From Planctomycetota bacterium (GTDB lineage: Bacteria; Planctomycetota; PUPC01; JACPCR01): DNA of 22,933 nt. Shown one piece after another: positions 1 through 7,403 of the stretch (positions are counted from its first letter, which is position 1; each line of letters opens with the position of its first letter). The position numbers and the translations under genes are program-made. The notes beneath the pieces were generated by a model that was given only the letters and a program-made list of their open reading frames with translations, ran no database searches and was not told where the DNA came from. The stretch covers positions 1 through 22,933 of the forward strand of contig JASLXP010000828.1 in NCBI GenBank assembly GCA_030740295.1. Reading direction: 5' to 3'.

Positions 1-522
1 AGGGCGCTCGCCAAGCTGCCCCAGCAACTGCTTCTTACGTGTGAATATCTCTCCCCAATCGGAGGGATGTTTTACTCCTCCCTGTTTGAAGGTCGCCTTC
101 AGTTTGTTCTTTGACCGGGTGAGATGGCCGTCCAGGTCCCGGTAGTGCAGAAACTCACTGCGGATACTCGCACCGTCCGCATCCGGATGAAAAACCTCGC
201 GGATGTCGTCGTTAAGATACAGCTTGCCTAACTTAATCGCGCTCTTCTTGTCGTTGACGAACTCAGCTTCTGCAATCCATCGGTTCTGGACTGGATCGGC
301 TACAACCACTTTATCCACGTGTTCCTTGAGCACTTCCTTGACCAATTGGGCTAAGTGGCATTCCTCGACGACCAGCGTCTTGGGGTTGGGAATCTCTGAC
401 ACTTGTTCGATGAGATTCTCAACCGTGGTAATGCACGTAAAGGTCCGGCAGAGATTCTTCTTCTCGTTGAAAACAGCCATAGTGAAACTTGCTGAGTGTA
501 TGTCTACACTTACCGTATACAT
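1..522 (-). CDS. IS110-family transposase, N-terminal part (cut by window edge)
   Basis: The minus strand reads open from an ATG at 520-522 to the window edge, giving 174 residues with no stop. The start is set by a strong ribosome site (AAGGAGG, plus-strand 531-537) 8 nt upstream. The protein begins MYTVSVDIHS and carries the DEDD (RuvC-like) residues expected of IS110 transposases: D7 in VDIH, the acidic pair E53/E54 in VVEECHLA, and D91 in NDKKSAIKLG. IS110 enzymes recombine DNA using an element-encoded bridge RNA. The C-terminal Transposase_20 half lies outside the window, so whether the gene is intact is unknown. It differs clearly in sequence from the other IS110-type gene at 18964-20115, so the two are not copies of one element. 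Confidence 0.88.
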   Translation of the reverse strand, partial: MYTVSVDIHSASFTMAVFNEKKNLCRTFTCITTVENLIEQVSEIPNPKTLVVEECHLAQLVKEVLKEHVDKVVVADPVQNRWIAEAEFVNDKKSAIKLGKLYLNDDIREVFHPDADGASIRSEFLHYRDLDGHLTRSKNKLKATFKQGGVKHPSDWGEIFTRKKQLLGQLGERP

Positions 523-936
523 AAGACGGGCCTCCTTCGTTGAAGAGTGTGGAAACTGATATTCAACCAGGATGTGCCCGTCTTTTTCACATTACCAAGC
601 CTCCCGCTGGCTCTGGAGGGCGAGCCACGCTCGCTCATGCCGCCGGGACGGCGGCGTGCCCAGGATCTGTCTCGAGGTCACCGCACTGCAAAGTGGAGTT
701 CGCGACTCGAACGTCTTAGCACAGAATCAAGATTCGAGGCCCTTGCCGGGAGGTAATCGTTGTGGCGCATGACATGAACGCCCCGGCCTCGTCCCTGGTA
801 ATCGTCAATCGTTGAAAGGAGCTGGAATCATTCAAGGCCCTTGGCATTTCAGTTGACTTTGTCTGGCCTGTGGGAGCAGATCTCTTGAAACGGGGCAGAG
901 CGGTGTTGAAAAGTCTTAGATCACCAGGAACAACCC
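523..936. other. Non-coding region between IS110 gene and lyase-like gene
   Basis: No convincing gene is visible in these 414 bases. The part nearest the IS110 gene would include the element's upstream non-coding end, where IS110-group elements keep their bridge RNA. Two adjacent GC-rich hairpins lie at 620-655 and are listed separately. The right part should hold the promoter of the gene at 937. A TTGACT at about 853-858 could be a -35 box, but I see no good -10 partner at normal spacing. Confidence 0.5.
620..655. repeat. Twin GC hairpins, REP-like
   Basis: Two hairpins sit side by side. The first is GCGAG (620-624) with CTCGC (630-634), loop CCACG. The second is GCCGCCG (639-645) with CGGCGGC (649-655), a perfect 7-bp stem with loop GGA. 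No T-run follows either one, so a simple terminator is unlikely. The arrangement resembles intergenic REP palindromes. It could also be part of the structured non-coding end of the neighbouring IS110 element. Confidence 0.55.
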
Positions 937-2829
937 ATGGAACAGCTTCGCAAGGTTCTGCTGAAAACAATACAGGACAATGAACGGACCCGCAGATACC
1001 AGGAGGTTATCGACAGGACTATCGATGGGTTTAAGGAGAACTGGGACCTTGAACGCGGAATGATCGGTACCGTGGGTCTCGAGCTTCCTCACGAATCGGA
1101 CCAAAACTACTGGAATCTGTCCGAGGATGAGCGGGCAGACATTACCAGCGACGAGGCACACAGGGCCTATCGGCGCGCTTCCGGCCGGGGAGGAACAGCC
1201 CCCCTGTGCGCGGCTGCATTCGCCTGGCACAGTCCTCTCTCCCGACATCATCGCGACCCCGAGCTCGTCCGGTTCTTCGAGAATGGCCTCAAGTTCTTTA
1301 CCCGCACTATTCGAGAGGACGGAGTCTTTGCCATGTATGGTCTCAACGGATTGGTCTGGGCCCACGGATGGGATCTCGAGGGGCTGATCTATGGGCTGGT
1401 TTTTCTCTGGGATGCGATGAGCTCGGAGCTACGGGACGAGGCCGTTGCCAGACTCCGCAAGTCCGGTGAGAGATTCTTTGCGATGGGGTCTTCGGGAACT
1501 CACGGCAACCAAGGATGCGTCCAGGCCCTGGGACTCTTTCTTTACGGGCAGTTACTTGACATGCCTGAGGCCATCGAAGCATCCAATCAGAGATGGAGAG
1601 AACTGGCACCCATGACCCTCGACGATACGGGTCAGGTCATTGAACAGTACGGGCCGTGCATGCATTACTCGTACACCTGTTTTATCTATGCATGGATAAA
1701 CGCCTTCATCCGCAGCGGGGATGGGCAGGAAGACCGAATCGAAAAATGTCTTCATTGGTTTCGTTATCGCCACACGTCGAGCCTCTACCCGATGCCAGGC
1801 CCTTCTTCCCGGGGTTATTACGAAAACATCAAGCCCAAAGCAGTCGATATTATCCCGGCCCTCGAGGAACTATCCGTACGCGAACCATTCTTCCAGGAAT
1901 TCATTGATTCAATCTGGGATAAGATCGGAGACACCGGAGCCGGCGGTATCGGGCACGGTGGCTCCACCCTGATGTGGGCTATCCTGGCCTGTCCTGGTAT
2001 CCAGAATCCGAAACCCAATCGCCGAAAAGAGTGGGAGAAACCGTTCGAGGAGTATTACGAATACATCGACCTCTTTGGGAAGTCGCCCCTGGCATACCTT
2101 CTGGTGAAACGGGAGTATCAGACTACTTTCAATATCCGAGACTTTCTGCCGTTCTCCGGGATCCAGACCTGGTCGTGGGGGGACGAAGCTCCCATTATCC
2201 ATCCAACCAAACTTGTGCCCTCGACCACCCAGGCATGGGGTCTCGACACGGCCCGGCAGGGAGTGAGCAATAACTGGGGACTGTTCGGGGCAGGCGCCTT
2301 CGTGGTGGATGCCAAGTTTCAACTTGGTTTGGAGGACGGGAAGCCGACTCTGATGGTGTCGAGGTATGACCATCTCTGGCGAATCCTTGTCTTCACCGAT
2401 GCATCTACCTTGATCCTCGAATTTGGCAGACTCGGACCTCGAAAGACATTCTGGACCCTCAACCGGCTGGAACCGGCGGAGGCCAGGATCGGAAGTGGGC
2501 AGGTCACCTTCGAAGGCCGAAAAGCTGCTCTCTATTCCACGATCCGGACACCCTCACTAAAGTCCATGGGGCCGGGTGAATGGACGGAGGGGGTACAGGT
2601 CCTTGAATACGACTGCGGCCAGGAATTCTGTGCATTTGCATTTTCGGGAGGCCCGTTTGAATTCATAACACCGCAGCCTGCTGAAGACTGTGTTTACGAA
2701 TTCAAAGATGATTCAGGCAGATACCGCCTGTCCCTGGCCAGCGGTTTTTTCGCTGAGGATAATCCGGGAAACTGCACCTTGAATCGGCAGGTGCTCACCG
2801 ATGAGACAGCTTTGGAAAGGGTGAGCTGA
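937..2829 (+). CDS. Putative alpha/alpha-toroid polysaccharide lyase-like protein (heparinase II/III-like)
   Basis: 630 residues from an ATG preceded by AGGAA about 7 nt upstream. I could not name a family with certainty. The first ~400 residues are helix-rich, with the layout of the alpha/alpha toroid of lyases such as heparinase II/III and alginate lyases. They include HGNQGCVQALGLF (around residue 190) and EQYGPCMHYSYTCF (around 235), which resemble the Asn/His/Tyr active-site segments of toroid lyases. The last ~200 residues are beta-rich (for example LILEFGRLGPRKTF), as in the C-terminal beta-sheet domain of those enzymes. There is no signal peptide, so the protein should be cytoplasmic and would act on short oligosaccharides. 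It is alone on the plus strand and converges on the minus-strand glycan cluster. An alternative is a toroid hydrolase such as an unsaturated glucuronyl hydrolase relative. Confidence 0.55.
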   Translation: MEQLRKVLLKTIQDNERTRRYQEVIDRTIDGFKENWDLERGMIGTVGLELPHESDQNYWNLSEDERADITSDEAHRAYRRASGRGGTAPLCAAAFAWHSPLSRHHRDPELVRFFENGLKFFTRTIREDGVFAMYGLNGLVWAHGWDLEGLIYGLVFLWDAMSSELRDEAVARLRKSGERFFAMGSSGTHGNQGCVQALGLFLYGQLLDMPEAIEASNQRWRELAPMTLDDTGQVIEQYGPCMHYSYTCFIYAWINAFIRSGDGQEDRIEKCLHWFRYRHTSSLYPMPGPSSRGYYENIKPKAVDIIPALEELSVREPFFQEFIDSIWDKIGDTGAGGIGHGGSTLMWAILACPGIQNPKPNRRKEWEKPFEEYYEYIDLFGKSPLAYLLVKREYQTTFNIRDFLPFSGIQTWSWGDEAPIIHPTKLVPSTTQAWGLDTARQGVSNNWGLFGAGAFVVDAKFQLGLEDGKPTLMVSRYDHLWRILVFTDASTLILEFGRLGPRKTFWTLNRLEPAEARIGSGQVTFEGRKAALYSTIRTPSLKSMGPGEWTEGVQVLEYDCGQEFCAFAFSGGPFEFITPQPAEDCVYEFKDDSGRYRLSLASGFFAEDNPGNCTLNRQVLTDETALERVS

Positions 2830-2833
2830 TCCC

Positions 2834-2848
2834 CGCCTGCTTCAGGCG
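2834..2848. terminator. Hairpin between convergent genes
   Basis: CGCCTG (2834-2839), loop CTT, CAGGCG (2843-2848) form a perfect 6-bp stem five bases after the stop of the lyase-like gene. The position suits a transcription end for the plus-strand gene, but no T-run follows on either strand, so intrinsic termination is uncertain. Confidence 0.4.
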
Positions 2849-3002
2849 AGGCCGGCGTCATCGAGTGCCTGCGTGAGCGGGTCGGTGACATTGAGTTCGG
2901 AGGCCCAGTTTTCGAGATACTCGCGGTCGAGGCGATCGGCCTGGACTTTGAGGACGCCGAATGTCGTTACATTGGCTGTCGGAGACGCCGCCACCCTAGC
3001 AA
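2842..3002 (-). pseudogene. C-terminal relic of a nucleotidyltransferase-like protein
   Basis: A minus-strand frame ending at TGA (2842-2844) reads GVLKVQADRLDREYLENW followed by ASELNVTDPLTQALDDAGLA. From memory this matches the C-terminal tail of small nucleotidyltransferases (AbiEii/DUF6036-like), which often ends DYLRxWAxELGVxDLLxxALxEAG. Only about 40-50 residues look like protein. Upstream the frame enters the heptamer repeat at 3003-3030 and then the 3' end of the OYE-type gene, so no N-terminal domain or catalytic GSxD motif is present. I read it as the broken end of a lost gene, possibly from a toxin-antitoxin pair. The open frame runs back to 3114, but that stretch overlaps the well supported OYE gene and should be a shadow. 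Confidence 0.45.
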
Positions 3003-3030
3003 CAGCATCCAGCATCGAGTATCCAGTATC
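3003..3030. repeat. Degenerate heptamer tandem repeat (4 units)
   Basis: Four 7-mers in a row: CAGCATC, CAGCATC, GAGTATC, CAGTATC, consensus SAGYATC. They lie between the OYE-type gene's stop and the nucleotidyltransferase relic and look like a short slippage-prone repeat. Confidence 0.7.
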
Positions 3031-3047
3031 AGCGGCCATGGGCCGCG

Positions 3048-3995
3048 TTAATCTTTCATCACGCACTCGATTGGGATGCCTTCGCGGAGATTGCCGAAGC
3101 AGCCTTCGTTGCACCGGGTGCAGGATACTAGTTCATCGAGCCGTCCGTCTCTTACCTTTTCAGGCCAGAGCGGGTCGGCAATGAGACCCCGCCCCACTGC
3201 GATCAAATCTGCCCGGTCTTCGTTGAGGGCCTCCAGCGCTCGGCCAACATCATCCATCTGGTTGACGGCGATGACTGGGACGCCCAAGCCACGGAACGGT
3301 TCGGCCCGGTCCGCGGGCAGCTCTTCGCTGGCGGGCGAGATGTCAAGAACATCCACCCCCTCAGATACCAGCTTCTCAGCGAATGCCAGGCTCTCTTCGA
3401 TGGTGTAGCTCTCTTTCTGACTGGGCGTGTGGCGATAGAGAATCAGCCGGTCTTCTCCCAGACCCTTCCGGGATGCGCGTACGACTTCGATCCCCATCCG
3501 CATCCGGTTCTCCAAGATGCCGCCATATTCATCCGTTCGTTCGTTGTTCGCAGGAGAGAAGAACTGGTTGATCAGATAGCCGTGCGCACCATGCGGCTGG
3601 ACACCATCGAAACCAGCCCGGGCACAGATCTCCGAAGCTCTCTCAAAGAGCTGAACGATCTCGCGAATCTGTTCAAGGGTCAGCTCGCCCGGACTGATAT
3701 CAGATCCGAAAGTGACGGGGAAGAGCTGGATGGCCGCCAATGCCCCATCTTCGTGGATTGCCTCGACCAGGCGGCCCAGATTCTCAGCAGTAAGTTCCTC
3801 GACGAAACGGTTCACCGCGGTCGCTTCAACAATGACCAGGCCAACCCCGCCGGCAGCGCGTTCCCGATACCACTCGATACCGTCGTCACCAACGATCGAA
3901 CGATTACTGACCATCGGCGGCATGACGATTCGGTTAGGGATAGTTCGGTCTTTGACCGTGAGTGGCTCAAACAACGGAGTGACATCGAGATTCAT
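3048..3995 (-). CDS. NADH:flavin oxidoreductase, Old Yellow Enzyme family, with Fe-S cysteine cluster
   Basis: 315 residues from an ATG at 3993-3995 (MNLDVTPLF), chosen because AAAGGAG stands about 8 nt upstream; the upstream ATG at 4019 overlaps that site. It is an FMN TIM-barrel reductase. Visible family motifs are NRIVMPPM (21-28), the catalytic-site HGAHGYL (135-141), then QFFSPANNERTDEYGG and ENRMR, and the phosphate-binding VGRGLIADP near 268-276. Four cysteines, C292, C295, C299 and C311, have the CX2CX3CX11C spacing of the [4Fe-4S] site in 2,4-dienoyl-CoA reductase-type members. The protein stops just after them, so it lacks the C-terminal FAD/NADPH domain and needs a separate electron donor. 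The usual QLxHxGR segment is changed to QLFPVTFG (90-97). It is the last gene of the minus-strand array. Its substrate is unknown. Confidence 0.88.
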   Translation of the reverse strand: MNLDVTPLFEPLTVKDRTIPNRIVMPPMVSNRSIVGDDGIEWYRERAAGGVGLVIVEATAVNRFVEELTAENLGRLVEAIHEDGALAAIQLFPVTFGSDISPGELTLEQIREIVQLFERASEICARAGFDGVQPHGAHGYLINQFFSPANNERTDEYGGILENRMRMGIEVVRASRKGLGEDRLILYRHTPSQKESYTIEESLAFAEKLVSEGVDVLDISPASEELPADRAEPFRGLGVPVIAVNQMDDVGRALEALNEDRADLIAVGRGLIADPLWPEKVRDGRLDELVSCTRCNEGCFGNLREGIPIECVMKD

Positions 3996-4343
3996 GGTTG
4001 TGTCTCCTTTTCGGATCAAAACGGATAGATGGGCCTTCCACCGAAGTCATCAGACATCGGGAGGATGAAAACGTGCATGGCTTCCCCGGAAATCTGCGGA
4101 TCCGGCTGCGGGCCTCGTGCATAGCATAGCGGAACCAGCCAGAATTCGGGAGGATGAATACGCGGGCATGTCTCCTCTTCTTACGAATCGTTGGATAGAT
4201 GACTTTTAAGGCTCTCTTCCTCGTAGTCTTCGTCTCATTCTTTATCGGGATCATGGCTGACAGTTACTATATGCCGAAGGCATTGCGTCTTGCGGCCCAT
4301 TCGTTTCCGTTACACCGATCTGTCTAACGGAGAACCAACTGAC
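3996..4343. other. Intergenic region upstream of the OYE-type gene
   Basis: No supported gene. A 95-codon minus frame (4254 to 3967) overlaps the start of the reductase, has biased basic composition and matches nothing I recognise. The region contains two direct copies of a 17-mer (4057-4073 and 4146-4162). The reductase's ribosome site lies at about 4003-4010. The region probably holds the reductase promoter, but I cannot place -35/-10 boxes. Confidence 0.45.
4057..4162. repeat. Direct repeat pair TCGGGAGGATGAAWACG
   Basis: The 17-mer TCGGGAGGATGAAAACG at 4057-4073 recurs with one change at 4146-4162, 89 nt apart. The pair is upstream of the reductase gene and could be paired protein-binding sites or a trace of local duplication. 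Confidence 0.5.
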
Positions 4344-7136
4344 CTACTGGAAGCGTACGGACCATCCTACATCTTGGTTTTCCGGCACGCTGAAACGTAC
4401 GGTGGCCAGGGGGGCGTCCACTTTTGTGGAAACTCTGAGGTCCCCGGCTTTTGCGCTGCCCAAATTGAAGCCCTGGGGGACAAAGATGCGCAGCTCGTAC
4501 GGATCACCGCCCACGACTGCGGACCTGCCGCTCAATGTCTTGCCTTCTGCATCCCACTTCAGATCCAACACATCCACGGCCATCTGCCGGACGTGCCGAT
4601 TGGTAGAGATGAGCGCTGGATGGTTCTGTCTTTCGACAATCGAATAGATCTCGCAGTCCACCGGCTCGAGCGTGCGTTCGAAGCCGCCCCGGCGGATGCC
4701 AAGGAATTGCTTCGACCAGAACTCGTACACGAGATAATCCTTCGAAGGATCGAGCTCCAGGTCGTCGAAGCGGATCTCTTCGGTGATCGCTTTGCCGTGC
4801 TGTTTGTAATTGAGATTGAAGAAGCCGGCTATGTTCCACCGGCCGAAACTGCGACGGACAGGCAGGTTCCAAAGCCGGGCAGGATTGTGCTCAAACACGT
4901 CCACCGCTTTGGATACGTCTGCTGTGACGGGTGAAACGCGGCGGATGATTTCGATGCGATCCTCCGGGATGTCTTCATCGACGAGGGGTTCGCCCAGGTG
5001 CACGAGGTTGCCGGAGATGGAGCAGAAGCTGGCGTGTACTTTTCCCTGCCGGTAGGAATAGATTCCTCCACAGTAAACGTGGAACGAGTCGGGGCTGTTC
5101 CACCACACGTTGCCATTGTAGAAGTACCTTCCGCTGATCTGTCTCGTGAGGCCCTGTGTGAAAGAACAGGGCTGTCCGTAATATGCCTGGTCGCTGTCTG
5201 CACCGATATGGATCACGTCGATGCGATCGTAGCTGATACCGATGATGTTCATCCAGACGAAGGCGTAAGCCCCCTGCGGATGACGTCGGCCAGCGTCGCG
5301 CCACAGGCCGGTTGCGAGCCGGTAGGTCTCGGCAGAGGTCATGAACGGGTCGTACTGCCCGGGCAGCTTTGCCCATAGATCGCTGAAATCCCAGCCGTAA
5401 CGCGCGATAGCTCCCGCGGCGCGTTTGAAGCCCCGCTCCAACCGGGCTTTTTCGAATGCCTGCACCTCAGAGTTCGAGAAATCGATGCGGTCGTTGATGT
5501 AGTACTCCGGGTGGTCCTCCGCTATCTTCTTCGCTTCCTTAAACCAGAAATCCGGCTTGCCGTAACGGCGGACGAGGGGAGTGCCGGCGCCGACACTTCG
5601 AATCCTGCCACTTGCCCCGTAGCCGTACTTGCCCAGACCGAGCTCTCTGAGTTTCTTGAAATTCGCAGTCGCCCAGGCCCGATCCATGAATGCCTTCGCC
5701 CCCTTGGTTTTGTCATGTTTGTAAGGGAACCCTCGCACAACGCCAGAGCCGTAGTTGTTGAGCTTGGTGAACATCCCGACCAGATGTGGCTGCAGGTGGT
5801 CGATGGGATGGTCCCGTCGCAGGTCGATCTTGTTTGCCCGGGCAATCAGCTTGCCAAAACGGTCCAGGCCATCGGTGCCCTTTTCACCGAAGTGCAGCAA
5901 TGTGTTCTCACCTGTGACGGTTGCCCCAGCGGGCATTTCTATGGCTTCGTAATCGTTGTAGGCCGCCACCCTCACGGACGTGCCATCCCCCGGCAGCAGC
6001 AGGAACCGGCCGAGTCCCTTGTTGTTCGTCAGGTTGCCAAAAAGCACGGAGCGCTGTGTTTTGCGATTCTTGAGCCCGAGATACCACCAGCTTTCAAAAG
6101 GCCCGTGGCCGGGGATGTCGCGCACGGTTTCGTATGGATCGCAGAACCGCTTCCCATCGCCAATCGCCGTCCAATCCGTCGAGGAGCCGCCAAGTGACAC
6201 TCTGGGCGCGGCCATGGTGCCCACTCGGCTGATCGTAAGCTTCCTGCCGGTGCCGTTGGTGAAATCCATCCGAGCGAGGACTTCGTGGCCTTCTTCACTG
6301 ACCTGAAGCGTATAAGTACACGAGAATCCGCCCGGCTTGCGATAGCTGAGGGTGAGCCTCTTCGCCGCCCCCATCCATCCCTCTGATTCACTGGCCAACG
6401 AATGCTCGACCTCGCAATCGGACAAGTCCCCCTGCACTCCTTTGATGTGGAAGACCGGCTTCACGCCATCGGCTTTGCAGCCCCGGGTCTTGTGTTCTGC
6501 CGACCACTGTGCCGTTTGGGGATTCACCTCGACTCGCAGATTTTCGGTCTCGATTCTCAGCAGGCGTTTTCTGTCCTGCTCGGTGTCTCCGCGGCGAGAC
6601 GGCAGCCCGAAGAATGCGTACTCGGTAAGCCCTGCCGGCGACCTTTTCGCACCGGCCACGCGAATTTCTTTCAGGATGAGATGCCGCAATTGTCCTTTTC
6701 CTTCGCCTGCGACGCGATTGAGGTGGCGGAGCCGGATACCGAAGAAGCCTCGAGGGACATCGAGCTCGAGCTCATGATCGCGAGTCCCACCATCCTTCAT
6801 CATGATGCGACCCGCGGGCACAGCCCCGCCATCGATGGTCACCAGCTCCACCCCGAGCGTGGCCGGCTCGCCTTCGAGCGTGCGGCCGCGCCCGTTAACG
6901 ACGAGCGTCACCGGACCGGCTTTCGGTGCGAGAAACCAGTCGCCAAGCACGCCGTTTGTCCAGAAGCTGAATGTGCCCTTCGGCTGCATGTTGCCGCGTT
7001 CCCGTATGCGGGCATCTTCAGCCGCAACACGGCCACGCGGCTCAGGCTCGGCAGATAGATTCTCCACTGGGCCGAACAGGCAAATGAGAGAAAGCAAAGG
7101 CAGCCAGGAAGACGATGAAAACCGAGTGCTCATCAT
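4344..7136 (-). CDS. Secreted alpha-galactosidase-like (GH36/GH-D clan-like) protein with N-terminal carbohydrate-binding domain
   Basis: 930 residues from the ATG at 7136; an in-frame GTG at 7157 and a second ATG at 7133 are alternatives, and none has a clear ribosome site. A signal peptide is visible: a basic/serine start, then WLPLLSLICLFG, then LSA-EP as a likely cleavage site. Residues ~45-165 form a beta-rich module (FSFWTNGVLGDWFL...) resembling carbohydrate-binding modules. The middle resembles a GH36-type supersandwich plus barrel, with YGWDFSDLW and IDVIHIGADSD as candidate acidic active-site segments. The C-terminus has the pattern typical of alpha-galactosidase-like proteins: DYLVYEFWSKQFLG, then a lone beta-domain with HPALISTNRH. 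The exact GH family and catalytic residues are not certain. It probably cuts a glycan outside the cytoplasm for the enzymes encoded upstream and downstream. Confidence 0.65.
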   Translation of the reverse strand: MMSTRFSSSSWLPLLSLICLFGPVENLSAEPEPRGRVAAEDARIRERGNMQPKGTFSFWTNGVLGDWFLAPKAGPVTLVVNGRGRTLEGEPATLGVELVTIDGGAVPAGRIMMKDGGTRDHELELDVPRGFFGIRLRHLNRVAGEGKGQLRHLILKEIRVAGAKRSPAGLTEYAFFGLPSRRGDTEQDRKRLLRIETENLRVEVNPQTAQWSAEHKTRGCKADGVKPVFHIKGVQGDLSDCEVEHSLASESEGWMGAAKRLTLSYRKPGGFSCTYTLQVSEEGHEVLARMDFTNGTGRKLTISRVGTMAAPRVSLGGSSTDWTAIGDGKRFCDPYETVRDIPGHGPFESWWYLGLKNRKTQRSVLFGNLTNNKGLGRFLLLPGDGTSVRVAAYNDYEAIEMPAGATVTGENTLLHFGEKGTDGLDRFGKLIARANKIDLRRDHPIDHLQPHLVGMFTKLNNYGSGVVRGFPYKHDKTKGAKAFMDRAWATANFKKLRELGLGKYGYGASGRIRSVGAGTPLVRRYGKPDFWFKEAKKIAEDHPEYYINDRIDFSNSEVQAFEKARLERGFKRAAGAIARYGWDFSDLWAKLPGQYDPFMTSAETYRLATGLWRDAGRRHPQGAYAFVWMNIIGISYDRIDVIHIGADSDQAYYGQPCSFTQGLTRQISGRYFYNGNVWWNSPDSFHVYCGGIYSYRQGKVHASFCSISGNLVHLGEPLVDEDIPEDRIEIIRRVSPVTADVSKAVDVFEHNPARLWNLPVRRSFGRWNIAGFFNLNYKQHGKAITEEIRFDDLELDPSKDYLVYEFWSKQFLGIRRGGFERTLEPVDCEIYSIVERQNHPALISTNRHVRQMAVDVLDLKWDAEGKTLSGRSAVVGGDPYELRIFVPQGFNLGSAKAGDLRVSTKVDAPLATVRFSVPENQDVGWSVRFQ

Positions 7137-7268
7137 GTCTGAGAATATAGCAAGCACGCCCGAAGATTCGCTAACTGTTATGGATGTGACGCCGCCCGGG
7201 GTTGCGAGGCTTTGCGGGAGGCCCGCGGCAGGTCAGTCGTGCAGATGATCGAGTTTCAAGCTGTCCTC

Positions 7269-7372
7269 GCCTGGGCGCGCCGGCACCTTGCCGGCAAAAG
7301 AACGTTGAAAGCGCTCGAACAGAGCGCTGAAAGCGCACCGAAGATGCCGGCAAAGTGCCGGCGCGCCCAGGC
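7269..7372. repeat. 28-bp inverted repeat (REP/MITE-like element)
   Basis: The left arm (7269-7296, GCCTGGGCGCGCCGGCACCT...) and right arm (7345-7372) are reverse complements at 27 of 28 positions, separated by 48 nt. The spacer contains two AGCGCT palindromes. Each arm also contains GCCGGC-type self-complementarity. It fills most of the gap between the creatininase stop and the start of the alpha-galactosidase-like gene. It could act as a transcription attenuator in the array or be a small non-autonomous element. Confidence 0.8.
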
Positions 7373-7403
7373 AAGACCGGCACCGACGCAGACCTTTACA
7401 CAC

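Noticed and set aside
3429..4028. Plus-strand 199-codon frame
   Set aside because: Entirely antisense to the well supported OYE-type gene; no recognisable motif.
3967..4254. Minus-strand 95-codon frame upstream of the reductase
   Set aside because: Overlaps the reductase start, has an arginine/lysine-rich composition, and no homology I recognise.
4290..4934. Plus-strand 214-codon frame
   Set aside because: Overlaps the C-terminal part of the alpha-galactosidase-like gene on the other strand; no domain recognised.
5511..7058. Plus-strand frames of 228 and 218 codons
   Set aside because: Shadows of the minus-strand alpha-galactosidase-like gene in GC-rich coding DNA.
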